Shown here piece after piece: positions 1 through 10,400 of a DNA stretch of 36,868 nt. The DNA comes from CAZRHR01 sp964599915 (GTDB taxonomy: Bacteria > Bacteroidota > Bacteroidia > CAIKAF01). The notes beneath the pieces are model-generated. The model was given only the letters and a program-made list of their open reading frames with translations, did no database searches and was not told the origin of the DNA. Position numbers and translations under genes: made by a program. The DNA lies in contig CAZRHR010000020.1 of NCBI GenBank assembly GCA_964599915.1, positions 1 to 36,868 of the forward strand. The letters are read 5' to 3'. The stretch's first letter is position 1, and each line of letters opens with the position of its first letter.

Positions 1-227
1 CAAATCTTTAACTTAACTTTGAACAAATACTGTTTGAGAAACTAGACCACCTCAGCCAAGCAATCTAATTTTTTCATTACTACGAGGATTCATTTCTGTT
101 GCTAGTTCGCCTTTTCTTTTAGTTACAAGCACCTGGAGGGCTTCGGTTCATGAGGGCAAAACCCAGTCCAACCGCCACCTTAAACATATAATCAAATTTT
201 ATACTACATGAAAAAGAGAGAATTCTA
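1..227. other. Left-edge AT-rich sequence, no gene recognised
   Basis: This stretch lies downstream of the restriction endonuclease gene. I see no open reading frame of useful length on either strand, no tRNA cloverleaf and no convincing terminator. The minus strand has a 22-codon frame at roughly 120-188 that I do not consider a gene. It could be the decayed end of a gene outside the window. Confidence 0.4.
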
Positions 228-1307
228 TTACTTCAAAAATCTAATTTGCAAATTCAATTTAAAGAACTGTTTGTTGCCTTCCTTGTAAACAGTCCCAAAT
301 TTATGCCTCGTACTACTTGCTGTTTCAAGTTTCGTATTGTTGAGCAAATAGTCTTCAAATTCATTGCGGTTGTAAATATGGTAGCAGAGAACTTCGCCAT
401 CTTCTTTAACGACCAGATAACCCCCTGTCGCATCAAGTTCTCCTGTCCAAACCTTTGACGGCATCATGCCCAAAGCTATATCGGTTAATAAGCGTTTGAT
501 TTTGTATGAATAAAACGGATGGTTGGTTTCAATATTAAAACCTAGTGGATTGCTTTTTGAAATCACTGACACCAAATCAACCGTTCTAGAATGCCCAGTT
601 GAAAAAAACAAAAAAACCAATTCAGCTAAAATATTAGACAAAAAGCTGTCAATTAGTGTAAGGTTGTTTCCGAAAATAGGACTTTCTGTTTTTCTAAAAC
701 TCAATTTTCCAGAATACCCACTTATTTTCTCAATTCTATCTTTGATTTTGCTTCTTGTATCAATTTGATTGATTTCTTGAATTTGATGGTCAGTTAAAAC
801 CGCCCCCTCGATTTCGTAAATGAAATTTGTTGTTTTGCCCGCATTTAAAAGTGTGGATGCACCACCAAGTTGTGATTTTATACTAAATCCAAGTCCGGGA
901 GTTGTTCCCGTTCGTTGGTCATGAATCACAATTCTGATGTCGCTTTTTACCGTTGACTGGGCTTTAAGCGATACACAATTAAAGGAATTGATAAATGTTT
1001 CAATTTCAGGAATTGAAAACGTTGCGGCTGTTGTTTCTTTAAGTTTTGAAAGCAATAAAACCGCTTTTTCTTGAAATTGGGTTATTGGAATTCTAAATTC
1101 TTCATGCTCTCCTTTAACAACGACCAAATCGCTCTCGTAAGCATATTCGTAGGTACCGTTTGATTCGTCGCGGAGGATTTTGATAATTGGGAAAATCAGG
1201 GCTTCGATTTTCTTTAAATCACTATCGCCAGCGAAAAGATTCCTGTCAGATATGATTTTTAGAAGAGTGTATATTTCACTCCATTCGCCCTTATTCCCCT
1301 TTAACAT
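228..1307 (-). CDS. HpaII-family type II restriction endonuclease
   Basis: The 359-residue protein resembles the RE_HpaII family, whose members cut CCGG and are about 358 residues long. The N-terminus (residues 3-15, KGNKGEWSEIYTL) and the stretch around residues 140-165 (GLGFSIKSQLGG, then LLNAGKTTNF) match what I recall of that family. Residues near 145-150 (GFSIKS) are a plausible catalytic-core strand. It is the last gene of a three-gene minus-strand operon with a cytosine methyltransferase. Its ATG overlaps the end of the 109-codon gene by 7 nt, which suggests translational coupling and expression after the methyltransferase, as expected for safe establishment. Length is full, and no frameshift is seen. 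The recognition sequence is inferred from family only. Base composition is AT-rich compared with the housekeeping genes to the right, consistent with acquisition by transfer. Confidence 0.85.
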   Translation of the reverse strand: MLKGNKGEWSEIYTLLKIISDRNLFAGDSDLKKIEALIFPIIKILRDESNGTYEYAYESDLVVVKGEHEEFRIPITQFQEKAVLLLSKLKETTAATFSIPEIETFINSFNCVSLKAQSTVKSDIRIVIHDQRTGTTPGLGFSIKSQLGGASTLLNAGKTTNFIYEIEGAVLTDHQIQEINQIDTRSKIKDRIEKISGYSGKLSFRKTESPIFGNNLTLIDSFLSNILAELVFLFFSTGHSRTVDLVSVISKSNPLGFNIETNHPFYSYKIKRLLTDIALGMMPSKVWTGELDATGGYLVVKEDGEVLCYHIYNRNEFEDYLLNNTKLETASSTRHKFGTVYKEGNKQFFKLNLQIRFLK

Positions 1308-1630
1308 AGTTCAATTTCTTTAGCATCTTGCCAGTTCTCATTATCCCAAACTCTTCCATTGTAAGATATATTTGCAAAAAATTTCATTGAGCTGTCCAAT
1401 ACAATACCTCCTATCCAATTAGATGAGGCCAGACGGTATTCCTTAATAAATTTTTGGGTTAGATTAGAAGCTTCTTTCAATGAGTCAACTTCAAAATAAA
1501 CCAACCCATTTGGCCTTTTTAATTCATCCATTTTTACACTCTTAGAGAACGACTCCCATTTTGACAAATCAATTGTTGAGCCAAGACCAACATAAAATTT
1601 TGCTTTTATCAAATTCACATTATTGCTCAT
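1301..1630 (-). CDS. Unknown 109-residue protein inside the restriction-modification operon
   Basis: I do not recognise this protein. It is a small, probably cytoplasmic alpha/beta protein with no signal peptide, no membrane segment and one Cys, at the very C-terminus. It has several aromatic residues towards the C-terminus (GRVWDNENW). No helix-turn-helix is evident, so it does not look like a classical controller (C) protein, and it is too short and lacks the pattern of a Vsr endonuclease. It sits 4 nt after the methyltransferase stop and its own stop overlaps the endonuclease start by 7 nt, so all three genes are almost certainly co-transcribed and translationally coupled. The position suggests a role in, or carried along with, the restriction system. 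The start at 1630 is an ATG and is the only sensible one. Confidence 0.7.
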   Translation of the reverse strand: MSNNVNLIKAKFYVGLGSTIDLSKWESFSKSVKMDELKRPNGLVYFEVDSLKEASNLTQKFIKEYRLASSNWIGGIVLDSSMKFFANISYNGRVWDNENWQDAKEIELC

Positions 1631-1634
1631 CCTT

Positions 1635-2903
1635 CTAATTGTTTAATAATTTCTTAATGATTTGTTTGGCTGTTGCCTTAATTGCAGGAACAGCGACTGA
1701 GTTTCCGAACTGTTTGTAGGCAGAGGCATCAGCAACGGGAATAATGTAATTGTCGGGGAAACCCTGAAGCCTTGCCCATTCTCTTGGTGTCATTTTTCGT
1801 ATTCCCTGCCGGTTAACCTCACCCTTAATTTTTGTGACTGGAGTGAAATCTTCTATTCTATCATCATAAACCAAGTTTCTTTCTCGGCCCATACCCCCAC
1901 AAACAACTGCGTTTGCCGTTCCGTCGTCAGGAATGATTTCGTAGCCAAAGCCGTTACCTTTGCTTTCGTGTCTTTTTTTGTGATTTATCAGCGTGTTCAG
2001 GTATGTGTCTGAAAGATAGTATTTTACTGAAACTGGTCTTTTTTCCTTCACATCTTCAAAAGTGGCATTTTGATTGGTTGGTTTAGGGTACTTAAAATCA
2101 CCAATTCCTAGGTCGGCCCTAAAACCGACAATAAAAATGCGTTCCCTATTTTGAGGCACACCAAAATCTTTAGCGTTCATTATTTGTGGTTCGGGAACAT
2201 AGTAACCCAAGTCGTTGCGTAATACATTTAAGATGGTTTCTAAAGTTTTACCTCTATCGTGATTTCTTAGTCCTTTAACATTTTCAAGAAAAAATGCTTT
2301 AGGTTGTTTCCGTTTAATGATTTCAGCAACATCAAAGAACAAAGTACCTCTGGTATCTTCAAATCCTCCACGTTTGCCTGCAATAGAAAAAGCTTGACAG
2401 GGAAACCCTGCGCACAAAACATCAAACCCATCAGGAATAAACATCTTGGTTTGCTCTTTTGTGATATCACCAAAAGGAACCTCACCAAAATTGGCCCGAT
2501 ATGTTTTTTGGGCCTCCTTGTCCCACTCACTGGTAAAAACACATTTACCCCCTAGTGATTGCATGGCTAATCTAAATCCACCAATTCCTGCAAAAAGATC
2601 AATAAACTTAAATTGAAAGTTCGAAGGCTCTGGAAATGGAACATCGTGTTTAAAATCAAAGAGAACACGCTGTACGGCTCGTTCAGCTAACATGTTGGTT
2701 ATGGGCACAGCGGGGAATTTATACTCCAAGATGCTTTTCACACGTTGAATCGCACCTAACTTAAAAAAACGTCCCGCGCCATTTCTTTGATTGTTGAGGT
2801 AGTGAGTTAGTGCGGCACTGCCGTATTCTAAACCGTCAATAATCTTGAGTGCCTCGTCTAACCCCAAAACCTCCTTAGCCGTTAAATTATTTAATTCACT
2901 CAT
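1635..2903 (-). CDS. DNA cytosine-5 methyltransferase (HpaII-type, CCGG likely)
   Basis: This 422-residue protein transfers methyl from S-adenosylmethionine to C5 of cytosine. Standard C5-methylase motifs are visible in order: the AdoMet-binding motif DLFAGIGGFR (about 102-111), the catalytic loop GFPCQAFSIAG with Cys169, ENVKG (207-211), QNRERIF (251-257), a target-recognition region at about 265-370, and the C-terminal motif QFGNSVAVPA. An N-terminal extension of about 95 residues precedes the catalytic domain and may be a DNA-binding or regulatory segment. It is the first gene of the operon that ends with a HpaII-like endonuclease, so its likely job is to protect CCGG sites. That specificity rests on the partner's family. 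No recognisable -7 box lies in the 100 bases upstream. Confidence 0.9.
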   Translation of the reverse strand: MSELNNLTAKEVLGLDEALKIIDGLEYGSAALTHYLNNQRNGAGRFFKLGAIQRVKSILEYKFPAVPITNMLAERAVQRVLFDFKHDVPFPEPSNFQFKFIDLFAGIGGFRLAMQSLGGKCVFTSEWDKEAQKTYRANFGEVPFGDITKEQTKMFIPDGFDVLCAGFPCQAFSIAGKRGGFEDTRGTLFFDVAEIIKRKQPKAFFLENVKGLRNHDRGKTLETILNVLRNDLGYYVPEPQIMNAKDFGVPQNRERIFIVGFRADLGIGDFKYPKPTNQNATFEDVKEKRPVSVKYYLSDTYLNTLINHKKRHESKGNGFGYEIIPDDGTANAVVCGGMGRERNLVYDDRIEDFTPVTKIKGEVNRQGIRKMTPREWARLQGFPDNYIIPVADASAYKQFGNSVAVPAIKATAKQIIKKLLNN

Positions 2904-3304
2904 TACCCATTGCCGTTATAGATTAAGAACGCAATTTACTAAAACTGTTTGGAAGTTTTGTAGGCAAATAACCCATAAATATAGGAATGTTACTAACACA
3001 ATTAACCTAAAGACATTGGAACTAATTCCCAGAAGTTCAACTTTGCCAATTCTCTCTATGAGTTTTATCGAAAATAATAAGTCATACGGATAAAATGCGT
3101 GTCCAGAGGGAAAAACAAACATTTTTAATCTAAAGCACAATAAATCATAATATTAATTTCAAATTTAGATATTATAATATTACCTAATAACAACCAATTT
3201 TACCCAATCCACCTCGTAAAAACAAATGGCTTCTCTGGCCTACCAAATTTAAAACATAATGTCGCCAATAACAGGCGTCCATTCCGGCCATCAACCTTGG
3301 CTTT
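2904..3304. other. AT-rich intergenic region, no gene
   Basis: This is about 400 bp between the methyltransferase start and the end of the nuclease-like pseudogene. It presumably carries the promoter and leader of the restriction-modification operon, but I find no good TAnnTTTG box on the minus strand. A 74-codon minus frame at 2916-3140 has no recognisable protein features. The segment 3240-3300 is slightly GC-richer than its surroundings and could be remnant coding sequence. Confidence 0.4.
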
Positions 3305-3759
3305 TTACCAATTATCTCTTCTATAGCCGATATAAACAGGGTTAAAGGAAACAAAAGCAGCTAATTCAAAAACGTCAAAACCGCGACTTGATGATAGATA
3401 ATTCTTGCATTTTTGTATGTCTTTACGAAAACTATTAAAATTGTTGCACGTTTTTAATTCAACTGCTAAAAAACAATCGCTTTCATTTGAATTTGAAATA
3501 GAAGCAATATCAATAATAAATTCCTTTTTAAGACCTGTTTTCCTTCTAAGGTATTTATATTCATACAAAAGAATCAAATTGTTAGTATTAGAATTCGGGA
3601 AATTTCCCCAAAGGTTCTGCTTACTTAATTCATTACAATACCTCTAAGGGTTTCTTCTTTAAAATTTTTGCCTATAATTTCTTTCTCAAGAATTGCTAAT
3701 TTTAGTGAGTTTTCTAATGCGATCTTCAACTTTTTTCTTTTTTCAGAAATATTACACAT
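3305..3759 (-). pseudogene. Small PD-(D/E)XK nuclease-like gene broken by a frameshift
   Basis: Two overlapping minus-strand frames read as one protein of about 150 residues. The first (ATG at 3759, stop at 3625) is a 44-residue basic helical segment. The second is open from 3643 to 3305 without a good start and continues as NELSKQNLWGNF, then EYKYLRRKTGLKK, FIIDIAS, CFLAVELKT. The last two segments resemble the ID...ExK core of PD-(D/E)XK nucleases. The first frame ends in MN-stop exactly where the second reads NELSK, so a one- or two-base indel between 3625 and 3643 best explains the pattern. It lies upstream of the methyltransferase and could be a remnant of another defence gene. The alternative is two separate tiny genes, which I think less likely. 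The nuclease assignment rests on motif shape only. Confidence 0.5.
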
Positions 3760-4029
3760 TTTGATTGTTTTTTTTAAATTTAACTCTAATTTAAGCCGAT
3801 TTAATATAGATTTACCTTAGGTGACTTTTCACTTAAGTAGGTCTTGAAATCGCTTATACATGTGTTAATGATTTCAATTAATGGTTTGTACTGCTTCATG
3901 GATGGGTGGATTAAGGTTGTAAAATCGGAACTACACTGTCGTTTTGCTTATTATAGTGCCTTGTGCAATAAACAAATAAATTCAAAAACTTTGGATTATC
4001 AAAATACTCGTTTGTCTTTGTTCCTAACG

Positions 4030-4056
4030 CTTTGCGAAATCACCCATTTCGCAAAG
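4030..4056. repeat. Perfect 11-bp inverted repeat with 5-base loop
   Basis: CTTTGCGAAAT at 4030-4040 is the exact reverse complement of ATTTCGCAAAG at 4046-4056, with loop CACCC. Neither side is followed by a clear T-run, so it is not a textbook rho-independent terminator. On the minus strand it lies 33 nt past the stop codon of the duplicated gene end at 4089. It may therefore be the original 3' hairpin of the glycosyltransferase transcript before the 9-kb segment came between. Confidence 0.6.
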
Positions 4057-4081
4057 TATTACCTATGCAACAGAGGTTACC

Positions 4082-4163
4082 CCCCACCTCAAGCCCAAAT
4101 CCAACCCCGCGACAAAAACACATTCCATAAAAACGTCTGGTACAACAAACCCTCCAAACACCA
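4082..4163 (-). repeat. Left copy of 82-bp direct repeat (orphan 3' end of glycosyltransferase gene)
   Basis: By eye 80 of 82 bases match 13246-13327. Read on the minus strand it encodes 24 C-terminal residues and the stop of the PIG-V-like protein, with one amino-acid change (Glu for Ala). No 5' part of the gene is present. The two copies flank the cyclic glucan synthase gene in direct orientation, 9164 bp apart start to start. Confidence 0.9.
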
Positions 4164-4237
4164 AATTCAAGCGCAAACCTACGGCGCACTATATCCTTTT
4201 TGTTTATTTAAAGGTTTATTCTGGCGTCAATTCTCCT

Positions 4238-4264
4238 TTTGTGTTTAAAAAGGAGGTATATTTA
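4238..4264 (+). promoter_or_regulatory. Candidate promoter of the cyclic glucan synthase gene
   Basis: TTTG at 4238-4241 and TATATTTA at 4257-4264 fit the Bacteroidota -33 (TTTG) and -7 (TAnnTTTG) boxes with one mismatch. The 15-base spacing is a little short. It would give a leader of roughly 140 nt. Confidence 0.35.
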
Positions 4265-4376
4265 CATTATTCCACTTATTGTATGTCCATGGGTCAGTTC
4301 CGGGTGCTTCCTTTGCTCCCTCTGAGGCTTTGGAAGCTGCTTTGCGCATCGTGCCTCTAGCAGGCCTTTCAACCAT

Positions 4377-4408
4377 ATCACCCCATCTTATAACAAAAAC
4401 AGGGTGAT
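4377..4408 (+). promoter_or_regulatory. Inverted repeat just before the giant gene's start codon
   Basis: ATCACCC at 4377-4383 pairs with GGGTGAT at 4402-4408, leaving 18 bases of loop and ending 3 nt before the ATG at 4412. In the mRNA this could hide the ribosome entry region. Chance occurrence is quite possible for a 7-bp stem. Confidence 0.3.
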
Positions 4409-4411
4409 GCT

Positions 4412-7400
4412 ATGAACAATCCACTAACCGTTTCCTTTAACAGTGCATTCCTCGAAGCCAGTGCCATCCGGCTAGCAAAAAGCCAAAAAGCATCCATAGG
4501 TCCGACAAAACCTGTACCGATAAAACCTATTCTGGAAAAATCTAAAACCATACTCACTCAAACCTACCGAACCCTATCCTCTATCGTAAAAGCAGAAAAA
4601 GAAATCTCATCTGCATCTGCCTGGCTGCTAGATAACTTCTATATCATCCAGGAACAAATGGTACAAATCGGTATCGATTTCCCTAAATCATATTACCAAA
4701 ACATCCCCCTGCTTGCCAAAGGTGACCATATGGGCTTCCCAAGGGTATATGAACTTGTTCTTCACCTACTCACACACACAGACAATGTGCTGGACAAGGA
4801 CGTTTTAACGGAATACCTGAAAAATTACCAAAAAGAAGCCCCCCTTCGTATTGGCGAAATTTGGGCCATCCCCATCATGATTCGGTTGTTTCTAATCCAA
4901 ATTCTTGCCGAAAAAGCGGACACCATCCTAGCACAAAAAAACCTCAAAATGGAGGTGGAAAAATTTGTGGCGGCCCTGCGGAAAGAAAACCTGGAGGAAC
5001 CCGGAACCTACTCCCTGGCCATTTCGAACTGGTTCAAAAATCAACCTAAAACACAACGCCTATCTGCACTTATTGAACTGTTTAGCCATCTTCAATCCCT
5101 GGGAATTTTAGAAGATGAACAAAAACGTTGGTTTACCTATCGCCTAAACCAGTATGAAATCACCCTGGAAGTGGCCATGCGACAAGAAGCGCAAAAGGAA
5201 TCCAGGCTGGAAGTCAATGTTCAAAATGCCGTCTTGTCCTTAAGGCAAATTTTAGAGGTAGATTGGTCGGATTTTGTAGAGGATTGCTCGCTCATCAATG
5301 ATGTACTAAAGCAAGATCCGTCCGGAGATTACAATCGCATGGATTTCCAAACCCGAGACCTCTACCGAAAAGTGATTGAGAAACTGAGCCGGCGCTCCGC
5401 ATACACAGAAATCCAAGTGGCAGGCATGGCGCGCGATCTGGCCTTAGAACACGCCCCTCCATTTCCTGAAAACTATCCTAACCTACAAGGCCATCACCAT
5501 GGCGTGAAGCATCACATCGGGTATTTTCTTATCGGCGAAGGCTTCCAAGTCTTGGCAAAGAAAACCGAATACATCATGCCTTTTCGGGAACGTTTAATCC
5601 TGGCCTATGAAAGCCACTTCTCCCTTTACATCCTAACGGTTGCTGGCCTTTCTCTTGCTTTTATTGGGGCCTTATGGCTGGCTTCTGGTGCCGTCCATCA
5701 ACATCTTGGCCTGCTTTTGGCGGTCTTTCTTGTCGCCGTTTTTCCAGCCCTGGATTTGGCCATCGCTTTTGTGAATAGGTTCTTTGCTTTTTTATTGCCA
5801 CCTCGCCTACTTCCTAAACTAAACGATAAAACTGAACTTCCGGATAAATATAGAACCCTTGTGGTCATGCCCACCTTGCTGGTTTCTCCGGAAGATGCTT
5901 TGCGGCAAATTGAAAACTTAGAAGTTCATTTCTTGGGAAACCCCGACCCGGGACTGCAGTTCGCTTTACTGTCAGATTTTAAAGATGCCCCAGCAAAAGA
6001 GCAAGAAGGGGATGCTGCCATCCTTGAAGTGGCCGTGGATGCTATTGGCCAGCTTAATCGAAAATATGCTTCCCGCTATGGCGAACGGTTCTATATCCTT
6101 CATCGTGAGCGACGGTGGAATGCTTCTGAAAACGTTTGGATGGGCTGGGAACGGAAACGTGGTAAACTTGAAGAACTGAATAGGCTTATTTGCAATCCGG
6201 AGGACACCTCCTCTTATACCGTTATGGAAGGGGATTTTTTGGCTACGTTACGTATGTGCCCCGTCCAATTTGTAATCACCTTGGATGCAGACACCAAACT
6301 GCCACCAGGAACGGCCAAAAGGTTAATTTATACCATGGCACATCCCCTCAATAGGGCTTGGTATGACGCGGAAAAGAAACGGGTTACCAAAGGATACACC
6401 ATCATTCAGCCGCGGATATCCTTTTCTCCTGAGTCTGAAAAAAACACGCGATTTTCAAAAATATTTTCGGGAAATGTGGGCTTGGATCCCTATTCCGCAG
6501 CGGTTTCTGACATTTATCAAGACTTGACCGGAGAAGCCTCTTATACAGGAAAAGGAATCTATGATGTGCACATGTTTCACAAAGTGCTTTCTCACCAGTT
6601 TCGTGAGAATAGGATTCTCTCCCATGACCTGATCGAAAGCGCCTACGTAAGGGCCGGTCTTGCTACGGATATAGAATTATTTGATGATTACCCCAGCACG
6701 TATGGGGCTTACACCAAAAGAAACCATCGCTGGACCAGAGGCGATTGGCAAATAGCCGCCTGGTTGTTCCCTGTGGTTCCGGCAGAAACGGGTCGGGTCA
6801 AGAATCCTTTAAACCTTTTGTCAAAATGGAAAATATTTGACAACCTGCGTAGGTCGCTGCACTTCTTTTTCTTAACCCTCCTTCTTATTTCCGGCCTATT
6901 TTGGCTACCTGGGGCTTACTGGATTTGGGTGCTAGCGACACTTGGAATTATTGCATTTCCTACGTATATCACTTTATCCAGTGATTTACTCAATAGGCCT
7001 GCACGTGTGAGGTGGAAGCTCCATATGGTTAAAGTCTGGGACAACCTCCGCATGCATAGAATCCAGGCGATGTCTACGGTGATTATTGCCCCGCACCAGG
7101 CCATTGTACAATGGGATGCCATCGGAAGAACCTTATATCGGTTACTTTTTTCAAAAAAATGGCTGCTGGAATGGTCTAGTGCTTCGCAGGTGGAAAGCTT
7201 GCACCGGTTCTCATGGCTAAGCTACCTGCGCTGGATGCTTCTTCCTGTACTTTTAGGACTAACCATTGGTGGCTATGCACTTTTTAGCCTACCCAACCAA
7301 TGGTGGGTGATTATTCCCTTTGCCATGGCCTGGGTTGCGGCTCCGTACTATGTTTGGTTTATTAGTCTGCCTTTGAAAAAAGCCGTCAGGGTGCTTTCCA

Positions 7401-10400
7401 TAGAAGAAAAAGATACACTTCGCCTGTATGCCAGACGAACATGGGCTTATTTTGAACGTTTTGTAAATAAAAAACATGGTTGGCTACCGCCAGACAATTA
7501 TCAGGAAAATCCTCCGCTGCCCGAAACCAGCCGAACCTCACCGACCAATATTGGCCTTGCCATGGTGGCCAATACCTCCGCTTACCTGCTTGGATACCTT
7601 ACCATTGGTTCATTTTTACAAAGACAATACGATGCCATCCATGCCGCAGCTGCGCTTGAGAAATACAAAGGGCATTTGTTCAACTGGTATGCCACCGGGT
7701 CGGGAACCCTCCTACAACCTTCTTATGTTTCAACCGTAGATTCCGGAAATTTTGCGGCAAGCCTTATCGCCGTAAAGGAAGCGGCAAAAGAAGCGATGCG
7801 AACCGAGGGATTTCACCAGCGTTTTCTTCTTGGTTTTCGCGATACATTAAGGTCTATTCATCAGCTTGCAGAAGAGCTTATGGCAAACAATGCGTTGGGA
7901 AAAATGGACTTGCGCCACATTCAAGACTTGGTAGATGCTATGCATTTAAGCACGGACGATCGGCTTCTACCACAGCAACCTCTGCGCTTAGAATATCTAA
8001 TTAAATTGAAGGAACAAGCTGAACTTCTGGCCAATATGGCCTGTACACCAGCAGATAAAACCATGGATTCCCAAAGCTTGGGGAATTTTAAATTTTGGTT
8101 GACACGGCCGCTGATCCACCTTGAGCATGCCATAGATGAATGGGAAATATTTGCAGATATGGACCCGGCAGATTGGTCGGAATATTCATGTGATGAATTA
8201 CTCAGTCAAGGCAAGGATGGCAAACTAAAAGGGCCAGCGTACTTACGCTTAATCACTTGGAAAAACCAAGCGAATGACATCATTCGATTGGCGGAGGAAA
8301 TGTTGCAGGAAATGGACTTCTCATTTCTCTATCAAAAGGAACGAGGGTTGTTTAGTATTGGATACAATGTGGACATTGCTCAGTTCGATAAAAGCACCTA
8401 CGATTTGCTGGCCAGTGAAGCACGTTTGGCCTCTTATATTGCCATTGCCAAAGGAGATGTACCGGTATCGCATTGGTTTAGATTAAGCAGAAGACTCACG
8501 CGGATTCAACAAGACGAAGTTTTGCTATCGTGGGGCGGCACCATGTTTGAGTATTTAATGCCCCTTCTATTTCTTCAATCCTATGAGGATACCTTGATGG
8601 CCAAAACGTGCAGAAACGTGATTCAATGGCAAAAAAAATATGGGCGTAGCCGGGGTTATCCTTGGGGTTTATCCGAAAGTGCATATTATTTTCTCAACAT
8701 AGATTTGCACTATCAATACCGTACGTTTGGAGCCCCGGGACTAGGCTTAAAACGCGGCTTAGCAGACGATTATGTGATCGCACCTTATGCAAGTTTTTTA
8801 TCGCTGCTGGTGGAAACAAGGGATCCTATGCAGAACCTAAAAGAGATGGAAAGCGCCGGCGGTTTAGGAATGTTTGGGTTTTATGATGCCATTGACTTTA
8901 CTCCAGCTCACCTAACGGAAGGTACCGCCTTCAAACTGGTAAAAACCTACATGGTTCACCACCATGGGATGAGCTTGATTGCCATGGAAAATCTGCTTCA
9001 TGGAGGTTCCACTAAAAATAGCTTTCATGCAGATCTCCGGATCAAAAGCTGCGAACTTCTACTTCAAGAACGGATTCCAAAAGGAACGCCCATCAAAGAA
9101 CCGCATCCCATTGATGCGGAACTTGAACCTAGTGTTCCATCTTCAGATCAATACATGGCAGAGCATATCGGAATAGATGCACTTGACGCCACCCCACCGC
9201 GCTTGCACACCTTGTCGAATGGCAGCTTCTCTTCGATGATCACTCATTCTGGCAGTGGCTACGCCAAAACAGACAGCATTACTTTAAACGGCTGGCAATC
9301 TGACCCAACAACCGATCCATTGGGCATGTATTTTTATGTAAAAGATGTAAAAAGCGGCACCTATTGGTCTGCCATGCATCAACCCGTTAAACGTAAACCG
9401 GATCGTTATGACACTTGGTTTCATCATGGAAAGGTAACTTGTTCACGGGTAGACCAATGGATAGAAACCACCTCCGAAATATGTGTATCCCAGGAACATC
9501 CCATTGAACTGCGAAAACTTACATTTACCAATTATTCAGATAGAGAACGGGTACTGGAAATTACCAGCTATGCGGAAGTAATGTTGAATGGGATCAAAGA
9601 ACATCAGGCCCACCCTGCATTTTCCAAGCTATTTGTAGAAACAGAATACCTTGAAAAAAACCATACCATTCTGGCAAAAAGAAGGCCGCGAAGCCAAGAA
9701 GAATCTCCCTTGTATCTTATCCACACTTTTGCCTGTAGCAATCAAATTCACGTAATAAAACCCATTGGATTTGAGACAGAAAGATTAAATTTCATTGGAA
9801 AAGGGAGAACCCTGAGCAATCCCGTGGCCCTTACAGACGGCTATGTTTTAAAAAGGGTACAAGGAAATGTATCTGACCCTATCGTTTGCTTGCGGAAACA
9901 AATTATCCTTCAACCCGGGGAAAAGGCACACCTTAGCTTTGGCCTAGGATATGCTAAATCCCGTGAAAGTGCTTTGCAAATTTCCAACATTTATGATAGC
10001 CAATTGGCGGTAAACCGGGCTTTTGATCTAGCCTCCATTTATGGCCAGGTGGAGTTGAACCACATGGGAATAAAGGCGTCTCAGGCAAATACCTTTCAAA
10101 AACTTTCCTCCTTTCTCTTATTTGGCGTTTCCACCTTTCGGCCCAATACCGAAACGCTTTTTAAAAATCGTAAAAAGCAGGAAGACCTTTGGCCCTATGG
10201 CATTTCTGGTGACTATCCTCTTATTGTTTTTTTCATCAATGAAACCAACCAGTTAAAGCATATCAAGCTTTTATTGAAAGCTCATTCTTTCTGGCGGAAA
10301 CGAGGCATTGAATCTGAACTTCTTTTTATCAACACGCATCCATCAGGATACATCGATGAAATGCAAGAGGCCATTCAAGTGGCCATCGCCGCCTCTTCTG

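Larger units (their letters stand above)
3760..4411. other. Intergenic region holding a hairpin, a direct repeat and the giant gene's leader
   Basis: The left part (to about 4020) is AT-rich with no gene. Then follow an 11-bp perfect hairpin (4030-4056), the left copy of the 82-bp repeat (4082-4163), a candidate promoter (4238-4264) and about 147 bases of leader before the cyclic glucan synthase ATG. A plus-strand frame of 134 codons crosses the repeat. It is not a gene, because the repeat codes on the other strand. Confidence 0.6.

Noticed and set aside
2916..3140. A 74-codon minus-strand frame before the methyltransferase
   Set aside because: No recognisable domain, no promoter or start context, and composition like the surrounding AT-rich intergenic DNA.
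4020..4085. Possible integron attC site around the hairpin
   Set aside because: Core-site patterns RYYYAAC and GTTRRRY are not satisfied on either side, and no integron integrase is in the window.
3844..4248. A 134-codon plus-strand frame across the left repeat
   Set aside because: It runs antisense through the duplicated gene end, whose real coding strand is minus, and shows no protein-like features.
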